From contig JAMJFZ010001133.1 in NCBI GenBank assembly GCA_026225945.1, forward strand, positions 19,037,001-19,101,000: a stretch of DNA of 64,000 bases, in the 5' to 3' direction. The notes under the pieces are model-generated. The model ran no database searches. It saw nothing but the letters and a program-made list of their open reading frames with translations, and had not been told where the DNA came from. Shown here piece by piece: positions 23,330 through 35,140 of this stretch; position 1 is the stretch's first letter, and each line of letters starts with the position of its first letter. The position numbers and the translations under genes were made by a program. The stretch comes from Cricetomys ansorgei (taxonomy: Eukaryota > Chordata > Mammalia > Rodentia > Nesomyidae).

Positions 23330-24743
23330 ATTTTTATTTTTTCTTCTCTTGTGTAACACATCCTGACCCCTGTTTCCCTCCATCCCTCCCAGCACCCTCC
23401 CCCTCCACACACTTCCCCTCTCCCCTAGTTCCACTTCCCTTTAGAAATGAGTAGGCTTCTCAGGGGTATCAGCCAAATACGGTACAACAAGATACAATAA
23501 GACTAGGTACAGGCCCTCATATTAAGGCGATGCTTGGCAACCCAGTAGGAAGAAAAGGTTCCAAGAGCAGACAGAAGAGTCAGAGACACACACACCCACC
23601 TCTACAGTTAGGAGTCCCATAAAAACACCAAGTGAACAGCCATAACATACAACAGGGAACCCAGCACAGACCCTGGAGCACAGGCTCCATGATTGCTGCC
23701 TCAGTTTCTGTGAGCCCTTACGAGCCCTGGTTGATTCTGTGGGCTATGCCCTCCCAGTGACCTTGACCCCTCTGGTTCTTGTAATCCTTTTTCCTCTTCT
23801 GTGGGGTTCCCTGAGCTCTGCATGGAGGGATCCATTGGAGAACTCCAGTTTGGACTCTCTCTCTCCCTGGCGTTTGGCTGTGGAACTCTGCAACTGCTCG
23901 CATTAGCTGCTGGAGGTGATGATTGGCTAGGCACCAATTATTACAGCAGAGTACTATTAAGAATCATCAATTTCTTTTTTTTGCCAGTTGTCTTTGGTTC
24001 TACCCTACCTAGGTCTCAGGGCTATCCAGCCTCTGGTTCCTGGCCATCCAGGCAGTGTTGGGCTTGGGCTCCCACTCCAGCTGTGGTTCTCAAGTTAGAC
24101 CAGTCTTTGTTGGTCACTCTCCTTAGTCTTGAGCCACTCACCATTGCTTCAGCACTTCTTGCGGTGAGGACAGATTTTGTATTGGTTGAAGGTTTTGTGG
24201 CTGGGTTGGTGACCTGGTCCTACTACTGGGAGCCTTGCCTGGTTACAGAAGATGGTTGGTTCAGGCTCCATTGCCCCATTACTAGAAGGCCTTGCTATGG
24301 TCACCCTCTTAGGTTCCAGGGAGTTCTATTGCACTAGATTTCAACTTCTTCTCTGAAATGCCCCCCAATTCCCATTGTCTCTCCCTCTATTCTCTACCTC
24401 CACCCCTACACTCCCACCAATGAATCCCTTTAGTTCCCATCCCTACCTGACTCCAATCCACCCATAAAATCTGTAGTATTTTCCCCTACCAGGGAGGTCT
24501 ATGCATCACCATAGAGCTATCCTTGTTACTTTAGCCTCTCTGGGTCTATGAATTTTGGCATGATTATCTTTTACTTTAAGGTTAATATCCATTTATAAGT
24601 GAATACACACCATGCTTGTTTTTCTGGGTCTAGGTTACCTCACTCAGCATGGTTTTTCCTAGTTCCATCCATTTGCCTGCAAATTTCATGATATCATTTT
24701 TTTAACAGCTGAGTAATAATCAGTTGAACAGTACCATATGTAC
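23330..24743 (-). mobile_element. L1 copy A: 3' end, antisense
   Basis: Starts on the T-rich complement of a poly-A tail, then antisense 3'-UTR and the ORF2 C-terminal region (for example ttcctagttccatccatttg, gttacctcactcagcatggt). It stops at 24743 where the class I ERV begins, in the segment that normally reads 'gctgagtaatactcca...'. The same segment order is found in copy B at 30707-32498. 5'-truncated and non-coding. Confidence 0.8.
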
Positions 24744-25203
24744 TGTATGTCCTTTGTGGCCCACAAGCTGCTAGGCCCCACCCCTGAGACTTCTCCAATA
24801 GCTCTAACAGCGGTTCCCAGCCCCTTAATAGGCCATACCCCCCAAGACTTCTCTAATGGCTACAAGGGCCAGTTTTCCAGCCCTAAAGGCAGGAATGTGG
24901 CCAGGTCCCACCCTACAGAAAAAAATAACTCACATATACTTGAACTTGTCCCAAGATCATGCCACAAATATCCCACCAATCCCGGGCCATCCTGGAAAGC
25001 CCTGCCTCCTAAGAAACCCCATATAAAGAGCTGCATTTTGTTCAGTTCTTTGTGCTTCTTGCCCAAGAAGAGGCAGCCACCCTCCTGGGGTTTTCCCCTT
25101 CCAATAAATCTCTAATGTGAGATCTGTTGTGCAGTGTGACTTTGTGGTATTCCTTCGCCCCCAACTGACAGGATACTTTTCTCTTTGAGCAAGAACACTT
25201 ATA
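24744..25203 (+). repeat. 5' LTR of class I ERV
   Basis: TG start aligned base for base with the 3' LTR (tgta..cctttgtggccc). TATA box atataaagag at 25021-25030, AATAAA at 25103-25108, and a U5 ending ...aacactta. About 460 bp. Confidence 0.88.
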
Positions 25204-25204
25204 T

Positions 25205-25222
25205 TGGTGCCACGATTTGTAT
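25205..25222 (+). promoter_or_regulatory. Retroviral primer-binding site (tRNA-His-like)
   Basis: Immediately after the 5' LTR the sequence reads TGGTGCCACGATTTGTAT. TGG is expected for pairing with the tRNA CCA end, and about 13 of 18 positions match the histidine-tRNA-type PBS as I recall it, with several transition-type differences. Assignment to His is by recall. Confidence 0.6.
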
Positions 25223-25660
25223 AGGCTCTTCTAGTGCCTGAGCTCCCTCCCACCCCTCAAACCCACCCTGGGGGGGTTTGTCTGAGCTGCACTGGGACCC
25301 TATCCATCATCTCCAATTCACTTGCAACAAACTCACCTTTCAGCTCACCAATCACTCGGCACCCCATCCACTAGCAGCAATTAGGTAAGCTTTCCCTTTG
25401 GCAGATATAAATGCCTCCCTGAGTCTGAGGAGTGACCACTGGTACTCCTGAAGGTGGAGTCTTTAAGGCTACAGCTGGCTCTCTTCACCCCTGTCCCCCA
25501 AGCCTTGAAGCAGCAATCCTGCAGTCTCTCTAGGTCCAACCAGGCTACTTCCCCCTCTTCCTACACTCTTTTCTCACCTTCCCTTCAGAGCTGCCCAGAA
25601 TCCCACAGCTTTTCTAGGCCCTTGTGGCTTTTGCAACCGCATTCTGTTGTGAGGTCCTTT

Positions 25661-26157
25661 TGATACAATTATACTGACACAAAACTTGTTGAAAGAATAG
25701 AAAATTTTATTGAGTTCAAGCATAAAAAAGAGAAAGAGAAAGAGAAAGAAAGAAAGCTGGACCCGCTGGGGGCATAGCTTGAAATGAAAGCTCTAAACTA
25801 CAACCCCAACTCAAATTTTTACAAACTATTTAAGCTTGAAAACAATAAAAATTTTGTGCCAACATAAACAAAAGTTAGTCATAATTTTTAACCAATCAGA
25901 AACCACTAACACTCATGGTCAGAGTCACCATAACCCAAAAATGACACATCTCAGTTCCCAAAACAAGAATCAGACAATCATTTTGTTTTGGCTTTACTGG
26001 TTGGCTCTGAAGGCTAGGGGCTTTTCTCATTTTCTTGGGAACCTGAACTTTGTCTCTGTTTTAAAATGGATTTTACAGTTTAAGATTTTAAGTTTAAGGC
26101 GTTGGTTCTGTCATTCATACCATTTCAATTCCCATACCCTTTCCTGTGGATGAGACA
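25661..26157 (-). mobile_element. LTR nested in the ERV leader, antisense
   Basis: On the minus strand it starts TGTCTCATCC (26157), runs through a U3-like body, and near the end has a CT-rich run followed by AATAAA (about 25708-25713). It ends ..ATTGTATCA at 25661. About 0.5 kb, no retroviral frame inside; a solo LTR inserted in the ERV leader/gag region. Target repeats are not obvious. A (GAAA)n tract lies at 25727-25756. Confidence 0.5.
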
Positions 26158-26479
26158 CCACCGCTGCGTGCGCGCACGCATCAGATCCCAGTTTTCCCTT
26201 GCCTTCTGGCCTTTCTGAAAGTCCTGGTACCAGGCTGAGTCTGGCTTAACCAGGCTAAGCTCTGACCCCCATTAAGTGTGTGATGATTCACTGAATGGTT
26301 TCTATCATTCCTCTGGTCCTCTCTGAGTCCAGGGGACGTCCTCAACTACAGGCTAAAGTGACATTTTTCCTTCCATATACCTCTCATCCATGGGAATGGT
26401 GTCTCCCATACCCTCTCGCTCACCTTGGGATGCCTTTTAGAAAATCTCCATCCTCTCCATTTGGCACTTGACCTGAAGG

Positions 26480-27660
26480 GCCCTAAAATTTTTGCCTTTG
26501 CAGTCAATTTGGCCTCAGTATCCCTTAGATAACCAATCCAAATGGCTGCCTAATGTCACCCTAGATCCCAGTATTATCAGCAACTTGTACAAATACTGTG
26601 AGGGATTGAGGAAATGAAAAGATATTTCCCACTCCCTACATTCTAACTTTCTCCGGTCTCTGCTCCTAGCCCTGTTTGTTTTTGTCTGGTCTTCCCCGGC
26701 ACTTTACATGTCCTGTCTTTTAAGTTACCATTGGTGGATCTGTAAATTTTTTTTTCGCAAAGTGGGAGCCTAGAGCTGGACATAGCATGTTGGGGAGAAA
26801 AATGAAGGAGTAGGCCAACTTCAGTGTGCACACACTCTGCACACACTCCTCACTGGTGAATCTCTCAGCCCCCTCCTGCAGCAATCTCTGTCTATAGCCA
26901 GAGCTAAAAAATTTCTTATCTCAAAGCTTTTGTTTTTAGTTTTCTAGGCTCAGTTTTTCAGGTGTCTGACTCAGGTGTCTTTTAGATGTGAGTGGCATTA
27001 AATTGTTGTTTTATGCTGTCCCACTTCAATTAAAGCTGGCTCTGGAGATGGGGTGTGTCTCCCCACTCCTCTAGACCCAAGCATGCTTGTTAAAAGGTTT
27101 TCTCCAAAAACCTCTGTCCTGTTTCAGGAGAGCCACCAGACTATGTGACAGAAAGGAGAGAAAAACAAAAAAAAGGGACAGATTATTCCCAGTGGCAACT
27201 ATTGTTACTCATCTCATACGCTTTTGGTTTTGGTTTAACGCTCTAAGACTAAATCTTCAAAATATACCATGGGAAAAGTAAAAAAGCCCGAAAACAAAAA
27301 TACCTAAGGCCTTTCAGCTGGCCATGGCAACTGCCAAGGCTCCCTTGTTTCACAGGGCCTGAGAACCTCTGGGTCCCTGTTTCAAATGTGGTCAAGAAGG
27401 TCACTGGGCCTGGACCTACCTGAGCCCTTGCAAACCATCCCTATCATGTCAAGGTGCCACCTAGAGGGACACAGGGCTGCTGACTGTCCTCATATCCCCC
27501 ACAGAATGAGGATATTAGGCCCAGATCATCTTCCAGTGGACCTCCTAGGTCTGTCTGCCCATGGATCACTGAAAGGTCCTGGGCCTCCTTGACCTAACCA
27601 CCATGATCTCCAACAGGGAGCCTCAGGTAGTCAACACAGTATCAGGGTGATCCATCCCCT
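26480..27660 (+). pseudogene. gag remnant of class I ERV
   Basis: At about 26498-26620 a frame has an N-terminal-gag-like stretch (KWLPNVTLDPSIISNLYKYC). From 27379 there is a nucleocapsid zinc-knuckle block (CFKCGQEGHW), in which the last knuckle cysteine is replaced. A second, frame-shifted knuckle-like block follows near 27450 (GHRAADCP). The region between 26640 and 27000, where capsid should be, shows no capsid signature. Stops and frameshifts throughout; not coding. Confidence 0.7.
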
Positions 27661-27900
27661 TCCTTCTGGACACTGAGCCACTTTTTTTGGTCCCGGTGGA
27701 GTTTTGGGGACTTACCGCTCCACCTGGGTCTCCTATTATCTGAGTAGGGGGATAGCCTTATCAACCTCATAAAACCCCACCACTTAACTGTACCTTCAGG
27801 GGTTTTCCCCTTAACTACTCCTTCCTAGTGGTACCAACCTGCCCCATCCCCTTGTTGAGAAGGGACCTCCTAGCCAAAGTGGGAGCCTCTATTTCTTTTG
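27660..27900 (+). pseudogene. protease remnant of class I ERV
   Basis: Near 27661-27680 an active-site-like LLDTE replaces the usual DTG/DTA, so the catalytic glycine/alanine is lost. The C-terminal protease signature is clear at about 27824-27892 (VPTCPIPLLRRDLLAKVGA). The intervening frame holds stops. Placement directly after the zinc knuckles is the gammaretroviral gag-pro order. Confidence 0.75.
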
Positions 27901-28089
27901 CTCCCCCCATCTGCTTGACTTCAGGCTCATCAGTCATTCCTTCCCTCCTTCTTCTCCAAATCTCACAATCTGACACACTTTTCCCCTCACCCACCTCCCA
28001 GGTGGCTCCCCAGGTATGGGACACCCAAAACTCCTCTATAGCCGAACATCATTCCCTTCTCATCATTCAATTATAAAACCCCACCAAAT

Positions 28090-28620
28090 ATATCTCCCAG
28101 GTTCAATACCCACACTCTCTCTAAAGCCTTACAGGACTTAAGCCCCTTATCTCTGACCTTTTAAGAATCTTCTGTGCCATATGTCTTCCCTCCTGACACT
28201 CCAACACTCACAATTAAAAAAAACCCAAAGGAACCTACTGTTTGGTTCAGGATCTTTGGCTTATCAACTTGGCAGTACCCAAGTTGGGTACCCCGTAGTA
28301 CCTAACCCCTATACCCTCCTCTCCACCATTCCCTCAGAGACCTTTCATTTTCTCTGTCCTAGACCTTACGCATGCCTTCTTTTCTATTTCTCTTGACCCT
28401 CAGTCACAAAATATCTTCTACCCCCTTCCTGCGATCTCAGTCTTCAAGTAGCATCGGTAGAGGGCACCACTCTTACCTTTCAGCCATGCCCACGGCTCAA
28501 CATTTGGAACTGACTCAAGCTGCTAATTTGAATCTCTTAAAGTGTGTATGGATCATCTGTTTCTGCGGGCTTCTGCCATCCATCATATTTGATTCCATCA
28601 TATTTAGTTCTAAATTCTAG
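28090..28620 (+). pseudogene. reverse-transcriptase N-terminal remnant of class I ERV
   Basis: Matches the finger/palm start of gammaretroviral RT in broken frames: a LVQDL..LIN block near 28240-28265, a VPNPYTLLSTIPSETFHF block near 28296-28352, and a DLTHAFF..SLDPQSQ block near 28363-28410. The YxDD catalytic region, RNase H and integrase are not visible downstream, so pol is truncated. Confidence 0.75.
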
Positions 28621-30213
28621 ATTCTGCCTCTTCAGCCATTTTTTTCCTCTCCACCTCTTCTAACCATCTGCCTCTTCTTGCCTACTCAGCAAATATCCTC
28701 TCTGGCTCTGGAAGCCTGCTATGCCCTCTGGAGGGCCAACCGCATGGGCAACTCTCTAGTTACCAAGACACTCCTCTCCCTCTGTCGGAAGTCTCACAAA
28801 TTCTCTATGCTCTCCTGGGCTTCTTGCCTCTCAGCTCCCTCTTGGAGCTTATAGAAACTCCCTCTAATGTATTAATGCTGCAATTCCATGCACTTGTACG
28901 TAAGAATGCACCTCTTGCTGGTAGCCAAACTTTCTAATTTAAGAGTCATCCAGGTGGTATTAGTTTTAGAAGGACATGATGGAGTCATGGAGAACAAATG
29001 AGACTTGACACTGTGTTGCAGGGCTGAAGTTCCTGAAGAGAGCACAAGAGAGGCGATTAGTGGAAATACAGCCCAGTTGCAATGAGGGTCTAAGAAAGTG
29101 TTCTAAGAAGGTCTGAGAATGTTAAAGCTTAAGTAAGCTATGAGGACCTAAGAAAGTGTTCTAAGGTGTATGACACTCTGATGATGTAAATGCAAGTTCT
29201 GAGGGTATAAAAAAGTGATTTAATGTAATGAAAAATGTTTCAGATTTCTTCTCCTTTCTATGCTATTGTTATGCTATAATTTCAAAGGTTCAGAGTTTTT
29301 AAAATGATCAATAGATTTCTGATAATCTGATAAAGCATTGACTACAATTATCAGTCACAAGCTCAAGATTTTAAATCTCCTTTGGTTGTCTTCTGAGTAT
29401 AGACTTGAAGGTGTTTCTCATCATGCTAAAAGCATCTCTGTTCAATTTATATATCCAGTTCTCTGAATGGGGGAGAGGAGAGAAACTCATGCTGTTAAAC
29501 ACCAAACCACAGCTTTTGCTATGATTCAAAGGCATGAATGTACTCTAGCTGTTTTATAGATACCTGTAAGCTGCCTTTTCTACAAAATGGATTTCAGTAC
29601 AGATTACATGCATTGGTAATGCTAATATATCTAAATCTTTTATTTTTTCTTGTAAACAAATTTCATGTAAGCTTCAGGGCGTCAAGGGAGTCATAAGACT
29701 TAGATTCACCTCTCACAAGTGAAACAGTCCCCAGATAAGCACAGCCCAAGTTTCTCTACCTGCCTATCCCTGAGGATGTGATCTCTCCACACCCTAGCCT
29801 TAGAACTCCGTTCTTACCCCAACTACAAGAACTATAGGCTTGGAAGTACAAAATGTATGATTTTCCTTTAAGCTCCCAAACTTTAACTTTTGTCTCTAGT
29901 CTGTATTTGTTTCATCAGATTTCCTTTCAGCTAGAAAAACGCCACACAGAAATCAGCTGTCACTATAAACGGACTCAATGGCTACAAGCCCTGGACTGGC
30001 TGAAAGCTGATGTAAACCAGTCCAACTGATGTCATTGATCCCTGTCTTGTTACCTGGGTCAGCTGATCAGATGCTTCTGATAAATACCCCAATGACTCGA
30101 TGCCCCCTGATCTGACGATCAAGCTTGCCCCAAGGACTTTGATGCTCCCATTCAGCAGGAAGTCTAATGATAACATTGCCACCTTTGCTGACCACTGATT
30201 GCTTATTAGTAGT
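28621..30213 (+). other. ERV internal region without recognisable genes
   Basis: Should contain the rest of pol and env. I see no transmembrane-protein or surface-protein signature. 28980-29700 looks AT-rich and unrelated to pol, possibly foreign or strongly decayed. It ends just before the polypurine tract. Confidence 0.45.
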
Positions 30214-30231
30214 AAACAAAAAAGGGAGCAA
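30214..30231 (+). promoter_or_regulatory. Polypurine tract before 3' LTR
   Basis: Purine-rich aaacaaaaaagggagcaa directly abuts the TGTAGG start of the 3' LTR, the expected site of plus-strand priming. Confidence 0.8.
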
Positions 30232-30706
30232 TGTAGGCCCTTTGTGGCCCATAAGTAGCTACCCCCCACCCCAAACTCTCTAACAGCCCTAATGGCAGTT
30301 CCCAGCCCCTCAATAGGCCACATACCCCAGAATTCTCTATGGTTGTAAGGGCCATTTCCAGTCCTTAAGGCAAGAGAGTAGCCATGCCTCAACCTACAGG
30401 GAAAACAAAAACAAAAACAAACAAACAAACAAAAAACATTAATCCCTGAGCTTGTCCCAAGATCAGGTCACAAATATTCCACCAATCCCAGGCCATTCTG
30501 GAAAGCACCCCTCCCCCAGGGAACCCCATATTAAGAGCTGCATGCTACTCAGTTCTTGCCTGAGCAGAAGCAACCACCTTCTTGGAGGGGAGGGGGTCCT
30601 CCTAATAAATCTCTTGTGTGAGATTTGTCATATGGTGTGACTTTGTGGTATCATTCCCTGGTCCCCAACTGCCAGGATACATTTCCATCCAATCAGGAAC
30701 ACTTAC
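30232..30706 (+). repeat. 3' LTR of class I ERV
   Basis: Collinear with the 5' LTR. Differences include an A-rich CAAA/CAAAA insertion near 30402-30437 and a decayed TATA (catattaagagc, about 30527-30538). AATAAA at 30604-30609. Ends ..cttaca. Confidence 0.88.
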
Positions 30707-32498
30707 ATATATCACATTTTATTTTATTTTATTTTTTATTCTTCTGTTGTACAACACATCCCAACTGTTCCCCCTCCCCCTCATCTTCCACTCCTCTCCC
30801 CCTCCACTTCCATTTAGAAAGGAGCAGGCCTCCCAAGGATATCAGCCATACATGGCACAACAGGATGCAATCAGGCTAGGGACCACCCTTATATCAATGC
30901 TGAGCTCTACAACCCAGTAGGAAGGGTCCCAAGAACAGGTAAATGGGCCAGAGGCACACCCACTTGTGTTGTTAGAAGGCCCATAAAAACACTCAGTTAT
31001 CAACTATAGCACATATGCAGGGGACCTGGTGTGGATCCATGCAGGATCTGTGATTGTCGTCTCCATCTCTGTGAGTCCCTGTTGAGTCCTGCTTGTTTGA
31101 TTCTGTAGACTATGCTCTCCTGATGGCATTTACCCTTTGGTTCTTATAATCCTTTCTCCTTCTCATCCATGGGGTTCCCTGAGCTCCATAGGGAGTGATC
31201 CCATAGAGAGCTCAAATTTGGACTGCCTTTCCACCTACTGTTCGGCAGTAGGACTCTGCATCTGCTCCCATTAGCTGCTGGAGGAGCATCTGATGATGAT
31301 TGGGTTAGGCACAGATCTATGAGTATAGCAGAATATCATTAGGAATCATTTCAATTACTTTTTTCCCAGTCATGTTTGGCTCTACTCTTGGTCTCAGGTC
31401 TATCCAGCCTCAAGTTCTACATCATCCAGGAAATGTCATGCTTTGGCTACCTCTCATGGCATGCCTCTCAGACCAGTCATTTCCCTAGTTCTCCCTAGTT
31501 CTGTGCCACCATCATCCCAGCACATCTTGCATGAAAAAACAGAGTGTAGGTCGAAAGTTTTGTGGCTGGGTTGGTGACTTTGTGCCGCCACTGGAAAACT
31601 GTCCTGGTTATGGAAGATGGCTGTCTCAGGCTCCTTATCGCTCATTACTAGGAGTTCTCATTATGGTCACCCTCACAGGTTCCAGGGAGTTTCCATTGCA
31701 TTGGGTTTTCACATCACAGAAAATGTTCCCCAGTTCCTGACCTGTCTTCTCATACTCTCCCCCCCATTCCCCTCTTCAGCTGAACTCTCCTGTTCCTGTT
31801 CCCTCTTGCCCCCACTCACTGGCAAATTCTGTTTAATTTCCCCTTCTCAGGGAGATCTGTGCCATCTCCTCTAGCACCCTCCTTGCTTCTTAGCCTCTCT
31901 GGGTCTGTGAATTGTAACATGATTGTTTTTTACTTAACAACTAATATCCACTTATAAGTGAATACACATCATGTTTGTCTTTCTGGGTTTGGGTTATCCC
32001 ACTCAGGATGATTTTTTTTTCTATTTCCATCCATTTGCTGCTACTTTCATGATGTTTTATTTGTTTGTTTGTTTGTTTGTTTTTTAACACCTCAGTCATT
32101 CTCCAATTGTGTATATGCACCACATTTTATTAACCCATTTTTGGGATGAGGGACATCTAGGTTGTTTCCAACTTCTGGCTATTATAAATAAAGCCACTAT
32201 AAACATAGTTGAGCAAGTATCTTTTTGGAAGGACGGAGTGAGTATCTTTTGGGTATATGCCCAAGAGTGGTATAACTGGGTCCTGAGGTAGATCAATTCC
32301 CAATTTCCTGAGGAACCACCACATTGTTTTCTGTAATAGACATCAATGTAAGATGGAATCTCACAGATATAAGATGGAATCTTAAAGTAATTTTGATTTG
32401 CATTTCCCTGATGGCTATAGATATTGAACATTTCTTTAAGTGTTTCTTGGTGTGAGATTTCTCTATTGAGAATTCTATTTAGATCTCTACGCCATTTT
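30707..32498 (-). mobile_element. L1 copy B: 3' end, antisense
   Basis: Begins with a T-rich (ATTTT)n complement of a poly-A tail, then the same 3'-UTR/ORF2 segments as copy A, continuing further 5' into ORF2 (gggtatatgcccaagagtgg, gcatttccctgatggctata). A (GTTT)n run lies at about 32056-32082. It ends at 32498, where the sense L1 starts. It lacks about 100 bp of ORF2 relative to that neighbour. Multiple stops; inactive. Confidence 0.85.
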
Positions 32499-33497
32499 TT
32501 AAATTGGGGTGCATACCTAAACAGAGAATTCTCAATAGAGAAATCTCACATGGTTGAGAAACACTTAAAGAAATGTTAAACATCCATAGCCATCAGGGAA
32601 ATGCAAATCAAAATTACTTTGAGACGCCATCTTACACCTGTAGGAATGGCTAAGATCAATAACACAAATGACAGCTCATGCTGGTGAGGATGGGGAGGAA
32701 GGGGAACTCTCCTCCATTGCTGGTGGGAGTGCAGTTATATAGCCATTTCAGAAATCAATATGGCGGCTCTTCAGAAAATTGGGTATTTATCTACCTCAAG
32801 ACCCAACTATACAACTCTAGGGTATATACCCAAAGGACACTCCATCCTACCACAAGGACACTTATTTACCTATGTTCATATCAGCTTTATTCATAATAGC
32901 CAGAAACTGGGAACATTCTAGATGTTCCTCAAGCAAAGAATTGATATAGAAAATATGGTACATATACACAATGGAGTATTACTCAGATGTTTAAAACAAT
33001 GATACGAAATTTGCAGGCAAATGGTTGGAACTAAGTAAAATCATCCTGAGTGAGATAACCCAGACCCAGGAAGACGAACATGATATGTATTCTCTTATAT
33101 GTGGATAATCATGCCACAGTGCCCAGTCTCAGAAAGGCTAGGTAACAAGGAGGGCTTTAGGTGGCATGCATGGATCTCCCTGAGAAGCAGAAATAAATTT
33201 GTCAGGTTTACTGGGGGTCAGTGGGGATGGGAGTGGAAGGGATCAGGTTGGGGTAGGAATGGAATGAGAGTACAGGGAGAGATGGCTAGAATTGGGAAGA
33301 CATCTTGGAATGACGTGGAAATCCAGTGCAGTGGAAACTTCATGGAATCTATGGGGTTTACCCTCATGAGGATTCCTAGTAATGGAGGATAAGGAGCCTG
33401 AACTGGCAGACTTAACTGTAGAATCTGTGTCAAATAATTTTCCTATCTGGCTTTGGTTGTAAATGATTGTCATGTAATAAGGAAAAATTAAAATAAA
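32499..33497 (+). mobile_element. L1 copy C: 3' end, sense, head-to-head with copy B
   Basis: From 32499 the same ORF2 segment as copy B appears in the opposite direction (gagaattctcaatagagaaa, catcagggaaatgcaaatca, gtatatacccaaaggacact). It is followed by the ORF2 end, 3' UTR (ctccctgagaagcagaaataa) and an A-rich end (aaaaattaaaataaac). 5'-truncated and inactive. Confidence 0.88.
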
Positions 33498-35030
33498 CGC
33501 TCTTAGCTTCCTTCAGAATAGATTTCCCTGTTAGGGTTTACGTCATCACACCCACTGAAATGAGAATGCCCAAACAGCACAGTAGAGAGAATGAGTGAAT
33601 CTCCCTGATGCCTGTAGCAACCAGCTCTGGAGGCTCCACAGCCAAATGCCCAACTGTCCCGAGATTGGGAAGACAAATACAGCTGTGCAGTTGCACTTAC
33701 ACTGTAGTGTACAGATTTCTGGGTTGTGTGTATATTTAGTATATGTAGATACATTGTGTACTATACAGGAATGCATATATATTTTATGTACAGCACTTTA
33801 GTCTGGTCCTCAAAGAAACAGATTCCAAGACAGATCAAATAAGAAAGATTCTCCTGGGTGAAATGCTATGAAGTCTAAAATCACATCTGCAATCTCTGGC
33901 AGGGGCATCAGGCTATGGTGTACATGTGACTGAGTCCAGAGAAGAGGAAGAGAGAATTGAGTGGTTGTATTCTTTGTCATCATACACCCTAAGGAACACT
34001 TGGCAAAGGCTTTGGATAGTCAAAGAAATCCCGCATCTCCCAGGAACTGGCCTCCTTGAGGATGTCTCCTGCAGTCAGTTATTGGCTGTGAGCCATCCAT
34101 AGGGAGGTTTGGCATTGCAGCCAATGCTGTGAAGGACTCCAAAGCCTGTAGACCTACGGGGTGTTAAATGCTTAGTCTCTACCCATTTGAGGAAATCTGG
34201 TTATAGTGTTCTGTCAACCATGAAGTGCAGTAACACTGCAATGGAATGAGCCTGAATTCTCTTATGGGGCAGGTATTGGGAGAAGGCGTATTACATCTGA
34301 CTCAGCACTTCCTGCTTTAAACAATCCTTCGTGGGAGTTTCTGGGCATCCAGCCTGTTATTTAACCTCACATAGGAGGACAGATGCTTTGGTTTAATGAC
34401 CTGTTTTGACTTCTCCTCCCCTTCCTTCTTTCAGGACTAAATCTTATTTTGTTTACCTATATTCACATTGTTTGCTTCCACCCAAAGTAAATTCCACTTT
34501 ATTTCCTTCCTGTATCTAATGGTCAAGTTGTCAAGTAGCACAAACTAACTGAAAATCTACGAAAAAAAATCCCTCTAGCTAGGAATGTCATTGCACCAAA
34601 GGAAGGAAAAAAAAAAAAAAAGCAAACACTTGTAATGTGCAATTCTATGACTTGAAAATGAATAAGAGAGTTAAGGTGTCTTTAGCATTACAGCATTACA
34701 TAAAATAGAGATCTTCAAACTATGTTACAAAGTCATAGACTGTTTTAACACAATTCCCAGCTGCTTCACATCTGGATCATTCTCTAAACTTAACTTCCTG
34801 ACAGTGTGCCTGTGGTGGAAGGACATATCTATTCTCCTTTGCACCTCCTATTTTATAACTGGATAACAGGGTCTTTCACTTTTTAAGCTGGAGTGCCACA
34901 TATCCTGGGTGTTGCTTTGTATCACCTACAGGCATTGTAGTCTGGACAAAATGAAATACTGTAAAACTTAATAATCAAAATCTAATATCTTAATGATTTA
35001 AGAAAGTGTTCTTAAATCAAGAATAAACTA
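33498..35030. other. Intergenic, nothing assignable
   Basis: AT-rich non-coding sequence. 33800-34330 has the texture of an old interspersed repeat but I cannot name it. A-run at 34606-34621. Confidence 0.45.
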
Positions 35031-35032
35031 AG

Positions 35033-35140
35033 TTTTTTGAGATAAAGTCTGATTGTATAGCCCAGACTGGCTTCAAACTCAAAATCCCTTTGCTTCTATC
35101 TTCAAGGAGCTGGGATGACAGGTGCCACAAGCAGGGATCA
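35033..35140 (-). repeat. B1-like SINE fragment, antisense
   Basis: ttttttgagataaagtctga, tagcccagactggcttcaaa, gagctgggatgacaggtgcc: a diverged antisense B1/PB1. Confidence 0.6.

Larger units (their letters stand above)
24744..30706 (+). mobile_element. Class I (gammaretrovirus-like) ERV, broken
   Basis: Two same-direction LTRs (24744-25203 and 30232-30706) enclose about 5 kb with a primer-binding site, gag/pro/pol remnants in the proper order, and a polypurine tract. Many stops, frameshifts and missing segments (most of capsid, most of RT, integrase; no recognisable env) make it inert. Another LTR is nested inside in the opposite direction. It interrupts or abuts an antisense L1. The gag matrix-like remnant and the tRNA-His-like PBS point to an ERV-H/ERV1-type lineage rather than the MLV group. 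LTRs are visibly diverged from one another, so the insertion is old. Confidence 0.85.

Noticed and set aside
23801..24337. 178-residue + frame
   Set aside because: Lies on the wrong strand of an antisense L1 3' UTR; L1 3' UTR sequence is not coding in this direction.
24740..30710. Target-site duplication for the class I ERV
   Set aside because: The 4 bases before the 5' LTR (gtac) and after the 3' LTR (tata) do not match under the boundaries I prefer, so I do not claim one.
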